The notes under the pieces: generated by a model | The model's input: only the letters and a program-made list of their open reading frames with translations | Told to the model about the DNA's origin: nothing | Database searches by the model: none | Source: Bacteriovorax stolpii | GTDB taxonomy: Bacteria > Bdellovibrionota > UBA2428 | Reading direction: 5' to 3' | NCBI GenBank assembly: GCA_945881775.1 | Contig: CAMCVE010000002.1 | Span: forward strand, 50,001 to 114,000 | Length of the DNA stretch: 64,000 nt | Shown here: one piece after another, positions 1-7,676 of the stretch | Layout of the letters: every line of letters begins with the position of its first letter | Position numbering within the stretch: position 1 is the stretch's first letter | Position numbers and translations under genes: made by a program

Positions 1-696
1 CGCCTTGTTTTGTCGAAAGGGCATGGTGTTCCGGCTCTCTATTCGGCGCTCAGTTTTCTGGGTTATTTCCCCGCTTCTGAACTTGTACAGTTGCGCAGGC
101 TCGGACACTTTCTCCAAGGCCATCCCGATCGAAATCACTACGATCTGATGGAAGCGTCCACGGGAAGTTTGGGTCAAGGAGCGAGTGTGGCTCTAGGTTT
201 GGCCCTTGGCGAGCGATTGAAATTTGAGACGAAGAAAATAGGCCGTCTTCCTCGCGTCTACTGTCTGCTGGGTGATGGCGAAATGCAGGAAGGCCAGGTC
301 TGGGAGATGTTTATGGCAGCTCCAAAGTTCCAGACTGGAAACTTGCTTTGCGTGATCGATTACAACAAAGGGCAGATTGATGGTCCCGTGAAGGAGATCA
401 TGGATCTCGAACCTCTCGGAGATAAACTGCGTGCCTTCAATTGGACTGTGCATGAAGTCGATGGGCACGATGTTTCAGCACTCAAAGCGGCGATTGCAAA
501 ATCTCCGATCACTGCGCGCGCAAAGCCTCACATGATTATTGCGAACACCGTGAAAGGGAAGGGAATTTCATTTATGGAACATCCGACTCAGTGGCATGGT
601 GCTGCGCCTAAGCCCGAGCAGCTTGAGGCGGCGGTTAAGGAACTTTGGGGCTCCACTCAGCCTGCATGCGGGCGACTTCTGGAAGCGAAAGTCTGA
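1..696 (+). CDS. Transketolase, N-terminal subunit (5' end cut by window)
   Basis: This is the thiamine-diphosphate-binding half of a split transketolase. It works with the next gene to move two-carbon ketol units between sugar phosphates in the pentose phosphate pathway in the cytoplasm. The frame is open from base 1 (residues RLVLSKGH), so the true start lies upstream and the N-terminal part, usually about 50 residues, is missing. The ThDP motif is seen as GDGEMQEGQVWE followed by the DYNKGQ segment, and a family-typical EASTGSLGQG stretch precedes it. The next gene starts 17 bases after the stop. Two-gene transketolases are common in bacteria. The assignment is secure; the only oddity is the truncation by the window edge. 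Confidence 0.95.
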   Translation, partial: RLVLSKGHGVPALYSALSFLGYFPASELVQLRRLGHFLQGHPDRNHYDLMEASTGSLGQGASVALGLALGERLKFETKKIGRLPRVYCLLGDGEMQEGQVWEMFMAAPKFQTGNLLCVIDYNKGQIDGPVKEIMDLEPLGDKLRAFNWTVHEVDGHDVSALKAAIAKSPITARAKPHMIIANTVKGKGISFMEHPTQWHGAAPKPEQLEAAVKELWGSTQPACGRLLEAKV

Positions 697-713
697 AGCG
701 GGGAGTAATGACA

Positions 714-1703
714 ATGAGCACCTTTAAAGAAAAACTTACCGACTCGACTCAAAAGCCTAAGGCTTCACGCAACAGTTTTGGAGATCACGTCGCAGAACTC
801 GGCGCGAAGTTTCCGCAGATCGTTGTTTTGGATGCGGATCTTTCCAAGTCCACCCAGACGCAACATTTCGCCAAACGTTTTCCCGATCGCTTTTTCAATA
901 TGGGAATCGCTGAAGCCAACATGATTGGAACTGCTTCGGGACTCGCCATGAGTGGATTTGTTCCTTTTGCGGCGAGTTTTGCGGCGTTTATTACGGGTCG
1001 CTACGATCAGATTCGTATGAGTGTGGCCGCTTCGCGCGCCAATGTGCGTCTGATCGGAACCCATGCCGGAGTTGGCATTGGCGAAGATGGACATTCCCAA
1101 ATGGGATTGGAAGATCTCACGCTCATGCGCAGTCTTCCGAACATGACGGTGTTCCAGCCAGGCGATGACTGGGACACCACGCAGTTTATCGACTGGTCCA
1201 TGAAGCACGAAGGACCCATTTACATGCGTCTTACGCGCCAGAATTTGCCACCTCTGAAACGCACAGAGACCGTTCTGAAGGCGGGTTTGCAGCCTGGGGT
1301 GTGGACTGTGCTCAATCCCGAAGACTTTGATGCTGCAGATGTGGCTTTGCTTCTCACGGGTGGCACTCTTGAACCCGGAATTGCTGCTGCAGATATTTTG
1401 GCCACTAAGGGCGTGAAGGCTCTTTTAGTGAATGCCAACTGGATCAAGCCCCTGGATGAGACACTCGTGAATCGTTTGAACGATGGGCGCCTCAAGCTTA
1501 TCGCGACAGTCGAAGATCATTTTAGTGTGGGGGGCCTCGGTGGTGCCGTAGCTGAAGTGCTGACTCAGCGTGGAGCTTCGAAACCTCTGGAGCGCATCGG
1601 AGTCACGAGCTTTGGTCAGTCGGGCACTCCGGAGGCGAACTACGATCATTACGGCTTCACGGGCGCAAAGATCGCCGAGCGTATTCTTCGCCGATTGGGA
1701 TGA
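714..1703 (+). CDS. Transketolase, C-terminal subunit
   Basis: This is the pyrimidine-binding and C-terminal half of the split transketolase, partner of the preceding gene. The GIAEANMIG segment carries the conserved Glu that activates the thiamine ring, and TGRYDQIRMSVA and GTHAGVGIGEDGHSQMGLEDL are family blocks. The C-terminal domain begins around residue 200. I chose ATG 714 because a GGGAG ribosome site (701-705) lies 8 bases upstream. The ATG at 708 would be only 2 bases from it. A longer reading from 645 would overlap the upstream gene. The stop overlaps the next start as ATGA, so translational coupling is likely. Confidence 0.93.
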   Translation: MSTFKEKLTDSTQKPKASRNSFGDHVAELGAKFPQIVVLDADLSKSTQTQHFAKRFPDRFFNMGIAEANMIGTASGLAMSGFVPFAASFAAFITGRYDQIRMSVAASRANVRLIGTHAGVGIGEDGHSQMGLEDLTLMRSLPNMTVFQPGDDWDTTQFIDWSMKHEGPIYMRLTRQNLPPLKRTETVLKAGLQPGVWTVLNPEDFDAADVALLLTGGTLEPGIAAADILATKGVKALLVNANWIKPLDETLVNRLNDGRLKLIATVEDHFSVGGLGGAVAEVLTQRGASKPLERIGVTSFGQSGTPEANYDHYGFTGAKIAERILRRLG

Positions 1704-2344
1704 GCTTGCGGGCCCTTCGTCGCATTGTGATCGCCGTTCTTGTAGAGTGCGTGTTTCGCGTATTGAAGGCGACCTGGCGGATTGAAGAAGCCCCTTTGCC
1801 GGAGCGAGCACTCGCTCAACTCCGCGAGGGCAAGACTCTTGTCTACGCCCATTGGCATCAAGACGAGTGGGCGTTTCTCGGGGCTTATGCAGGCCGAGAA
1901 ATGGCTGTGCTAATTTCAGAAAGTGAAGATGGCAGTGCAATGGCTCGCGTGGTGACTCGACTCGGAATTCGAGTGCTTCGTGGTTCTTCGTCACGCGGGG
2001 CCGTGAAGGGTTTTTTGCAGCTTTTGCGCACAGTCCGTCGAGAAAAAATTCGAGCGGTGAGTCTCGCAGTGGATGGACCCCGCGGTCCACGTCATGAACC
2101 CAAAGAAGGCATTATCAAACTGGCAGAGTTTTTTGGGGGTGGGCTTGTTGTGGGAGCTGCCTTTGCAGATCGTGCCTGGGTGTTTCGGAAGTCTTGGTCG
2201 CAGGCTTTTGTTCCAAAACCCTTTGCGCGTGTTGTTTTGAGCTATGCAGAGGTCGATGGACCCCTTTCAAAGGAATCCGTCAAAAAGGCTTTGCTCTTTG
2301 CCAAAGAATTGGCAAGGAAGAACGTGGAAGCTTGGCGACAATAA
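1700..2344 (+). CDS. DUF374 / lysophospholipid acyltransferase-like protein
   Basis: This 214-residue protein matches the DUF374 family, which is related to lysophospholipid and lipid A acyltransferases. An N-terminal hydrophobic helix (about residues 8-24) probably anchors it at the inner membrane. The block YAHWHQDEW (49-57) sits where acyltransferases carry their HX4D-like site, and DGPRGPRHEPKEG (125-137) is the most diagnostic DUF374 motif. It probably acylates a lipid or lipid A precursor, but the substrate cannot be read from sequence. The start overlaps the transketolase stop by 4 bases. Family assignment is firm; the reaction is inferred. Confidence 0.85.
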   Translation: MSLRALRRIVIAVLVECVFRVLKATWRIEEAPLPERALAQLREGKTLVYAHWHQDEWAFLGAYAGREMAVLISESEDGSAMARVVTRLGIRVLRGSSSRGAVKGFLQLLRTVRREKIRAVSLAVDGPRGPRHEPKEGIIKLAEFFGGGLVVGAAFADRAWVFRKSWSQAFVPKPFARVVLSYAEVDGPLSKESVKKALLFAKELARKNVEAWRQ

Positions 2345-2348
2345 GAGA

Positions 2349-4064
2349 GTGCATTCGCGCTTAAGACCGATCGCTCTTGTCACGCTGTCGGCGATCGTTT
2401 CTCCTTGTGTTGCAAGTCCTCGTGCTTCGATTCCGGCGCGCAACCTCGGTCAGCGAGTTGAAGTTAAGACGGTGCCTGCGATGGGTCGTGTGCCTTCTTC
2501 AGTGCAGGCCTTGTCCGACGTGGACATCTCAGGCTGGAGTCTACGCGACAAAATCGGGCAGCTTCTGATCGTTGGGTATCGTTCTCCTCAGCAGATCCGC
2601 AAACTCAAGGTGGGTGGACTTGTTTTGTTCGCTTGGAACCTGGGTGATAGCGTTGAAGACACCCGTCGCATTGTCCAAAAAATAAAAAAAGAGGCCGCCG
2701 AAGAACTCAAGGCGCCGCTGTTTCTGGCGACCGATCAAGAGGGCGGACGTGTCCTGCGTATCCGAGAGGGGATGACTCCGTTCCCCGACGCGGCAGCGAT
2801 GGGTGCGATGCAGGATCCTTATCTTGCTTTTCGAGTGGGTAAAGCCATGGGGCTCGAGCTGGCTTCGCTGGGACTCAACATGAATTTTGCTCCGGTTCTG
2901 GATCTGGGTAATTCGAAGTCGTTTCTAGGAAATCGAATCTGGGGAGAGAATGTCGACGGCGTGGGATTCCCAGCTGTGAGTTTTATCCGAGGTCAGAGAG
3001 CCGCAGGTGTGGTCGATGTCGCCAAGCATTTCCCAGGGCACGGAATGACGAATATGGATTCGCATTTTGAACTGCCACAGATTCAAAAAACTCGCGAACA
3101 GCTCCTCAATCAGGACCTCGCACCCTTCCGCTTGGCGATTGGTGAGGGAGTTCTCGCCCTGATGACCGCGCACGTCGAGTATCCCAAGATTGCACCGGGC
3201 CCGGCTTCGCTATCAGAAGTGTTTTTGACCGACATCCTTCGCAAAGAACTTGGTTTTGAGGGACTTGTGATCACGGACGATTTGGAAATGGACGGCGTGA
3301 AGATGGGAGCTTCCCAAGATTATGGGGACCTTGCTCTTCAGGCACTCAAGGCGGGTTCTGACATGATTCTTCTCGTTTGGTCGAAGGACCGACAAGAAGC
3401 TATATTCCAGCGTCTTGAGAAAGCTGTGCTTGCGGGCGAGATTTCCGAAGCCTGGCTTGATCAAAAACTGCGGCGTATCTTGGCGGTGAAAGCTAAGAGC
3501 ATTGGCTTGCGGCACGATGCTTTTGAGAATCCTTTTTGGCGTGAGAATCTTCGGCTTCCAGAAACTCTGACTCTCGCAACAGAGGTCAGTGAGCGAGCGA
3601 TTCGTTGGCTCTCGGGTCCCGAAACCAAGATTAGGGGTGATCTGCAGAAGCGCTGGGGTGAGTCCTGGGACATCTATCTCCCTCAAGGGAGCTATCGTCG
3701 GCTTTGGATGGAGGGACGCCCTCGCGACAAGGTGACTGTCTATTCGACTCGAGGACAAGGTCAGGAAACATTTTTGGCGGATCTATCTAAGAAGTTGCAA
3801 AGAAAAAGCGACACACCCCTGCTTGTCCTGACTCCGCCTCGTCGAGACATGAAAGAAGCTCTGTTCTGGTCGATGGGTAAGCTCCTCGGAAAACAAGCAT
3901 TGCTCGAGCGGAGCGACAAGACCGTACTCTGGATTCACCAAGGCCTTCAACCTGTCGTTATTCGAGATGGGGTTGAGTCGCAGGGCCTGGGCATTTTGTC
4001 TCTCTTTAGTGCTTCCGATCTTAGCCTCGCGGCACTCCAGTCCCAACTGGGGCCGGTTCGCTGA
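2349..4064 (+). CDS. nagZ: Exported beta-N-acetylhexosaminidase, NagZ-type (GH3)
   Basis: This is a glycoside hydrolase family 3 enzyme expected to remove N-acetylglucosamine from muropeptides. AKHFPGHGMTNMDSH (from about residue 223) holds the family KH(F/S)PGHG motif with the catalytic His loop, and ITDDLEMDG (about 307) holds the Asp nucleophile. The GH3 domain fills the first 370 residues; the final 200 residues are an extra C-terminal region I do not recognise. I chose GTG 2349 because it follows the upstream stop and opens a clear signal sequence (VHSRLRPIALVTLSAIVSPC). The open frame extends back to 2244 inside the previous gene. NagZ is cytoplasmic in many proteobacteria, so export is notable and implies periplasmic or envelope action. 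Confidence 0.85.
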   Translation: MHSRLRPIALVTLSAIVSPCVASPRASIPARNLGQRVEVKTVPAMGRVPSSVQALSDVDISGWSLRDKIGQLLIVGYRSPQQIRKLKVGGLVLFAWNLGDSVEDTRRIVQKIKKEAAEELKAPLFLATDQEGGRVLRIREGMTPFPDAAAMGAMQDPYLAFRVGKAMGLELASLGLNMNFAPVLDLGNSKSFLGNRIWGENVDGVGFPAVSFIRGQRAAGVVDVAKHFPGHGMTNMDSHFELPQIQKTREQLLNQDLAPFRLAIGEGVLALMTAHVEYPKIAPGPASLSEVFLTDILRKELGFEGLVITDDLEMDGVKMGASQDYGDLALQALKAGSDMILLVWSKDRQEAIFQRLEKAVLAGEISEAWLDQKLRRILAVKAKSIGLRHDAFENPFWRENLRLPETLTLATEVSERAIRWLSGPETKIRGDLQKRWGESWDIYLPQGSYRRLWMEGRPRDKVTVYSTRGQGQETFLADLSKKLQRKSDTPLLVLTPPRRDMKEALFWSMGKLLGKQALLERSDKTVLWIHQGLQPVVIRDGVESQGLGILSLFSASDLSLAALQSQLGPVR

Positions 4065-4094
4065 AGACGCTTGCCGGAGCGCCCCTCATGGACG

Positions 4095-4382
4095 ATGATC
4101 GGCAAAATTATGGAGCTGAGTTTCTCCGAAATTCTAGTCGTTTGTCTCATTGCCTTCTTGGTTTTTGGACCTGAGGATTTTATACGTCGATCGCGTCAGT
4201 TCGGTGAGTGGATGGGACGAATCAGATCGCAGGCCCATAATTTTCGAGTGATGGCCGAAGAAGAGCTCGGGAAAAAGTCAGGCTTGAGTCAGATAAAGGA
4301 CGAGGTGAAGTCCTTGAAGGAAGATGTCCTGATTCATCCCGATACGAAGTCGCCCACTCCTCCTGGAGCTTCAGATGTCTGA
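4095..4382 (+). CDS. Sec-independent translocase subunit TatA/TatB
   Basis: This is a small twin-arginine translocase component with one N-terminal membrane helix (ELSFSEILVVCLIAFLVFGP), a hinge Gly-Pro, an amphipathic helix, and then a charged tail to residue 95. The Glu after the start and the FGP hinge are diagnostic of the TatA/TatB/Hcf106 family. The Glu and a longer acidic tail fit TatB as well as TatA, so I leave the subunit open. Possible starts are TTG 4071, ATG 4095 and ATG 4110; the family normally begins just before the helix, so 4095 or 4110 is likely. The stop overlaps the tatC start by 8 bases, confirming a tat operon. Confidence 0.85.
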   Translation: MIGKIMELSFSEILVVCLIAFLVFGPEDFIRRSRQFGEWMGRIRSQAHNFRVMAEEELGKKSGLSQIKDEVKSLKEDVLIHPDTKSPTPPGASDV

Positions 4383-5121
4383 GGCGATCAAAGCCGAATC
4401 GAGAGAACCGCTTCTGAACCACATTCGTGAGCTTTTCGTGAGTGTGAGATGGCTTGTCATCTTTGTCTTCATCGGTGCCAGCGTGGGTTATGTTTTCTCG
4501 GAAGTCGTTGTCGACTGGTTGCAGGCGCCCTTTCATGCCGTGATGGGCCAAGACGCAAAACTCATATTCCTTAGCCCCTTCGAAAAAATCTGGGTTCATT
4601 TGCGGGTTGCGTTCTGGGCTGGGCTTGTTTTTGCGGCTCCCGGACTTTATGGGTCGATTTATTATTTCGTTCGACCCGCGCTTCTCTATCGCGAGCGTCG
4701 TGCTTTGAATGTGATGCTCGGAGTGGTGCTAGTCGTTTTTTGGATCGGGATCTTTTTTGCACAGGCCTACTCCGTCCCTCTTTTGCTCAAAGCGGTGATG
4801 AGCTTCAAGTCCTTGAACGAGTCGCCTTTTCTGGCACTATCGCCGTACATCGATATGGCATTGGGTGCTATCTTGGCGACGGCACTGCTTTTTGAGCTTC
4901 CGGTGATGATGTTTTTCTTGAGTTTCATGGGATGGGTGCACAGCAAAACTTGGAGCACGTCGCGTCGCCTGGCCATCGTAGTCAACGCGATGGTTTCTGC
5001 CGTATTGAGCCCGCCAGATGTGATGAGCATGTTGGTACTGATGCTTCCGATCCACCTGCTCTACGAGGTTGGCATTCTTGTCTCGCGCATGGCAGAATGG
5101 AAAAAACATGAGTTGCGCTAG
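4375..5121 (+). CDS. tatC: Sec-independent protein translocase TatC
   Basis: This 248-residue polytopic membrane protein has about six hydrophobic spans. It matches TatC, the receptor that binds twin-arginine signal peptides and recruits TatA/B for export of folded proteins. The N-terminal segment around HIRELFVSVRW matches the TatC HL-ELR start block. FLSPFEKIWVHLRVAFWAG and the FVRPALLYRERR loop correspond to the conserved first-loop and second-loop regions. Length is normal (240-260). It overlaps tatA/B upstream and the PhnD-like gene downstream, so it is part of a tightly packed operon. Confidence 0.93.
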   Translation: MSEAIKAESREPLLNHIRELFVSVRWLVIFVFIGASVGYVFSEVVVDWLQAPFHAVMGQDAKLIFLSPFEKIWVHLRVAFWAGLVFAAPGLYGSIYYFVRPALLYRERRALNVMLGVVLVVFWIGIFFAQAYSVPLLLKAVMSFKSLNESPFLALSPYIDMALGAILATALLFELPVMMFFLSFMGWVHSKTWSTSRRLAIVVNAMVSAVLSPPDVMSMLVLMLPIHLLYEVGILVSRMAEWKKHELR

Positions 5122-6007
5122 GAACATCTTCAATAGAGTTTTAGGTACTTTTTTTGTTGTCGGACTAGGGGCCTGCACGAAACCTGCTCCCGAAACAGCA
5201 ACGGCAGCGGCACCGACTTCGAATGTTCGGCTTGGTATTCAGCCCAACGAGAAAGAGGCCGATCTTGAGGCCTTTACTCGTGAACTCAGTGAAGTGACGG
5301 GCTTGAAGATCGAGATTGTGGTCACAAAAGATTATGAAGAGCTCGTCACTAAGTTCAAGGACGGAACCGTGGACTTTGGTTTCTTCTCACCGGTAAACTT
5401 TATCTCTGCGGAGAAAGATGCGGGAGCAAAAGTTCTGCTGAAGAAGGTCTATGATAAGAGCGAATTTTATTACAGTGCGTTGGTCGTCCGCGCGGATTCG
5501 AAAGTTAAGACAGTTGCCGACGTGAAGTCGAAGAAGGTTGCTTTTGTGGACCCAAAAAGCACGAGTGGATATTTGTACCCGCTCGTGATGTTTAAGAAAG
5601 CGGCTTTCTCGGTCAAAGATGTTCAGGCTGAGTTCTCGGGCACGCATGATGAAGCCGTTAAAGCTGTTGCAGAAGGACGTGTCGATGCGGCTGCAGTGTG
5701 GGCTGATGAGCCGAAGACAAACGAGGGCGCTTGGACGAACTATCAGGAAAAAAATCCTGGCACGAAATTCCGCGTAATCGCTTGGTCGGACCCGATTCCC
5801 AACGATGCTTTTGCAGTTCGTTCGGCTTTCTACGAAGATCAACCCAACATTGTCTTTAAAGTTATGGAAGGTCTTATTGGTATGAGCGATTTACAAAATA
5901 GTGCTCTGAAAGCTGTCTTCGACACGAACAAAATGACGACTGCGACGTCTCGTCACTACGACAGCGTTCGTGCCGTTCTAGAAGCTCAGAAGGAAATGCA
6001 ACCATGA
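5108..6007 (+). CDS. PhnD-like phosphate/phosphonate-binding lipoprotein
   Basis: This is a periplasmic substrate-binding protein of the PhnD/PtxB class. From ATG 5108 it starts with a lipoprotein signal ending in LGAC (Cys23), followed by a low-complexity Ala/Pro/Thr linker and then a bilobal domain. Family features are LGIQPNEKEADLEAF at the domain start, DFGFFSPVNFISAEK, the DPKSTSGYLYP ligand-pocket block, and DAAAVWADEP. No ABC permease or ATPase gene is adjacent, so it is an orphan binding protein here. The ligand could be phosphonate, phosphite, phosphate or something else. The longer frame to 5069 would disrupt the lipoprotein signal. It overlaps tatC by 14 bases and hpt by 4. Confidence 0.85.
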   Translation: MSCARNIFNRVLGTFFVVGLGACTKPAPETATAAAPTSNVRLGIQPNEKEADLEAFTRELSEVTGLKIEIVVTKDYEELVTKFKDGTVDFGFFSPVNFISAEKDAGAKVLLKKVYDKSEFYYSALVVRADSKVKTVADVKSKKVAFVDPKSTSGYLYPLVMFKKAAFSVKDVQAEFSGTHDEAVKAVAEGRVDAAAVWADEPKTNEGAWTNYQEKNPGTKFRVIAWSDPIPNDAFAVRSAFYEDQPNIVFKVMEGLIGMSDLQNSALKAVFDTNKMTTATSRHYDSVRAVLEAQKEMQP

Positions 6008-6552
6008 AGGAGAATGTCCCCGCCAACTTCGTTGAGCTTTATGGAGTTGAAGCGATTCGCAAAATGGTGGCAGATCTCGCTGAGAGAATTCGTACCGAAT
6101 ACCCCGAGAACGAAGAGATAGTTTGTGTGGGAGTTTTGAAGGGAGCATGGATCTTTCATGCTGACTTGGTTCGTGCCATCAATCGCGACGTCAGGGTGGA
6201 TTTTATGCGCGCTTCTTCTTACGGTCATGGAACGGCAAGTTCGGGGATCGTGAGAATTCTTAAAGACATCGAAACCGATATCCGCGACAAGCATGTGCTG
6301 GTGGTGGAAGAAATTATAGACAGCGGACGCACTTTAAAGTTCATCAAAGAACGACTGCTGCAGAGTTCTCCGAAAAGTGTGAAGATCGTAGCGCTTCTCG
6401 ACAAAAAAGAGCGTCGCGAGGTCGATTGCGAGGCGGACTTTGTGGGCACCGTGGTTCCCAATCATTTTGTGGTCGGATACGGTCTGGATTGGGGTGAGAA
6501 ATTCCGCAGCCTTCAGGCCATCTACCGAGTGCAAGACGAAAAATTGCACTGA
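6004..6552 (+). CDS. hpt: Hypoxanthine phosphoribosyltransferase
   Basis: This purine-salvage enzyme converts hypoxanthine or guanine plus PRPP to IMP or GMP in the cytoplasm. The PRPP-binding loop is read as VVEEIIDSGRTLKF (about 100-113), and the flexible-loop region RASSYGHGTASSG (about 63-75) and the purine-specific VPNHFVVGYGLDW block near the C terminus are all present. Length (182 residues) is normal. The start overlaps the previous stop as ATGA, so it ends a plus-strand operon and is followed within 20 bases by a strong terminator. Confidence 0.94.
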   Translation: MKENVPANFVELYGVEAIRKMVADLAERIRTEYPENEEIVCVGVLKGAWIFHADLVRAINRDVRVDFMRASSYGHGTASSGIVRILKDIETDIRDKHVLVVEEIIDSGRTLKFIKERLLQSSPKSVKIVALLDKKERREVDCEADFVGTVVPNHFVVGYGLDWGEKFRSLQAIYRVQDEKLH

Positions 6553-6568
6553 GTACGGCTCAAAGTAT

Positions 6569-6612
6569 AAAAAAACCCCGCCACTCGAAATCTGAGTGGC
6601 GGGGTTTTTTTG
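6569..6612. terminator. Strong bidirectional rho-independent terminator
   Basis: An uninterrupted GC-rich stem (CCCCGCCACTC pairing with GAGTGGCGGGG) with a 7-base loop is flanked by A6 on the left and T7 on the right. It therefore terminates in both directions. It sits between convergent hpt and the MpaA-like gene and should end both transcripts. Confidence 0.93.
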
Positions 6613-6629
6613 TGTCTTGAGGAAACTCT

Positions 6630-7475
6630 TTAGAGATTCATCAATTCTGGAGGCAACTCGACCGTTGGGACGACTGTCGGAGTGATAAAGAAGGGTTCTT
6701 CAACAGGCGGATTGAAGCGAGGTCCTTCGAGGAGCCACTTGAGAGCCGGACCGGTATTGAGGCGCCAGTCTTCGCGGATTTCTTCGAAATCTTTCTTGGC
6801 AGCATCGATAGAAAAATTGATCCAAATGATGTCGTTCTCGAGGCACCACTGGCCGAGATTTTTGTCGTAGTTATGGGTGACCACTTCATCGTCGAGCAGT
6901 TTGGAGCGCTCGCGTTCTTCTTCTTCGCTGAGCTTGGGAGCCTCGCCGAGGTTGAGGGTGGGGAGTTCCGAGAGGGAGCCGAGCTTGTTGATGATATCTT
7001 CGCTCGCGCCGAAATGGTTGATGTAGCACTTGTCGGCTTGGAAACTGAGTACGGCTTTGGGTTGGACTTTGTTGATCCAATGCAAGAGCTGAGTGACTTC
7101 AAAAGACTGACCGATATCGCTGGCGGACTTGTCTTTGTTTGTGGGAAAATCGTTGAAGACATCGTTGCCTTGGGTGTTGAGATGGGCCGCTTTGCTCTGG
7201 CTCGAAGGATTAACGATGGGACAGAGATACAAATCGGAGACCGTAGAGATAACGCCGTTCGAGAGGGCCTTTTGAAGAAGCTGCAAGATGCGGCTTTCGT
7301 TGCGAGCAGGACCGGTGAATCCGGCAACGATAACGATCGGACCTTGGGCATCAGGCTGAGTGCCTGAAAACTTGAGCCACTGAAGCGGGGCGCCGCTATC
7401 AGTTTCTGTGGGCTCCTCTCCAATGTGGAGCATTTCGAGAAGTTTCCATTGAGACGCGCTCTGTTTGATTTTCAT
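6630..7475 (-). CDS. MpaA-like (M14 fold) protein lacking catalytic and zinc residues
   Basis: This 281-residue protein follows the layout of the murein peptide amidase MpaA in the M14 carboxypeptidase family. An AGFTGPARNES block (51-61) matches AGTHGDEN, LCPIVNP (84-90) matches LCVNPDG, DVFNDFP (105-111) matches DLNRNFP, QPKAVLSFQAD (138-148) matches QPAWVVSFHDP, and DIIWINFSID (215-224) matches the segment with the catalytic Glu. At each key place the residue has changed: the first zinc His to Thr54, the last zinc His to Gln146, the carboxylate-binding Arg to Asn108, and the catalytic Glu to Asn220. The frame is intact, so this looks like a retained pseudoenzyme, perhaps a peptidoglycan-peptide binder. 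The homology is by eye; the function is unknown. Confidence 0.65.
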   Translation of the reverse strand: MKIKQSASQWKLLEMLHIGEEPTETDSGAPLQWLKFSGTQPDAQGPIVIVAGFTGPARNESRILQLLQKALSNGVISTVSDLYLCPIVNPSSQSKAAHLNTQGNDVFNDFPTNKDKSASDIGQSFEVTQLLHWINKVQPKAVLSFQADKCYINHFGASEDIINKLGSLSELPTLNLGEAPKLSEEEERERSKLLDDEVVTHNYDKNLGQWCLENDIIWINFSIDAAKKDFEEIREDWRLNTGPALKWLLEGPRFNPPVEEPFFITPTVVPTVELPPELMNL

Positions 7476-7676
7476 TTAATATTGTTTTCCTCTTCCTCTC
7501 CGTTGGCGAGACCAGAGCCGGGGTTGTGACCGACTCGCTCCACCTTCAGAAATTTCCCCCAACCATTGGCATAGGATGAAAGGGGGTGAACTTCAAACTT
7601 TTGTTAGGGTTGGAGGGGAGTAGATTCAATTTTTTTTGCGAGTGATGAGATCGAATTGATGTTACGAATTAGAGCG

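Noticed and set aside
6870-7367. A 164-residue plus-strand frame opposite the MpaA-like gene
   Set aside because: Antisense shadow; the minus-strand frame has clear homology and covers the same bases.
7656-7676. TTG/ATG starts upstream of the DEAD-box helicase start
   Set aside because: They add seven or six residues not seen in family starts; MNFRELGLS at 7677 fits better, although this is not proved.
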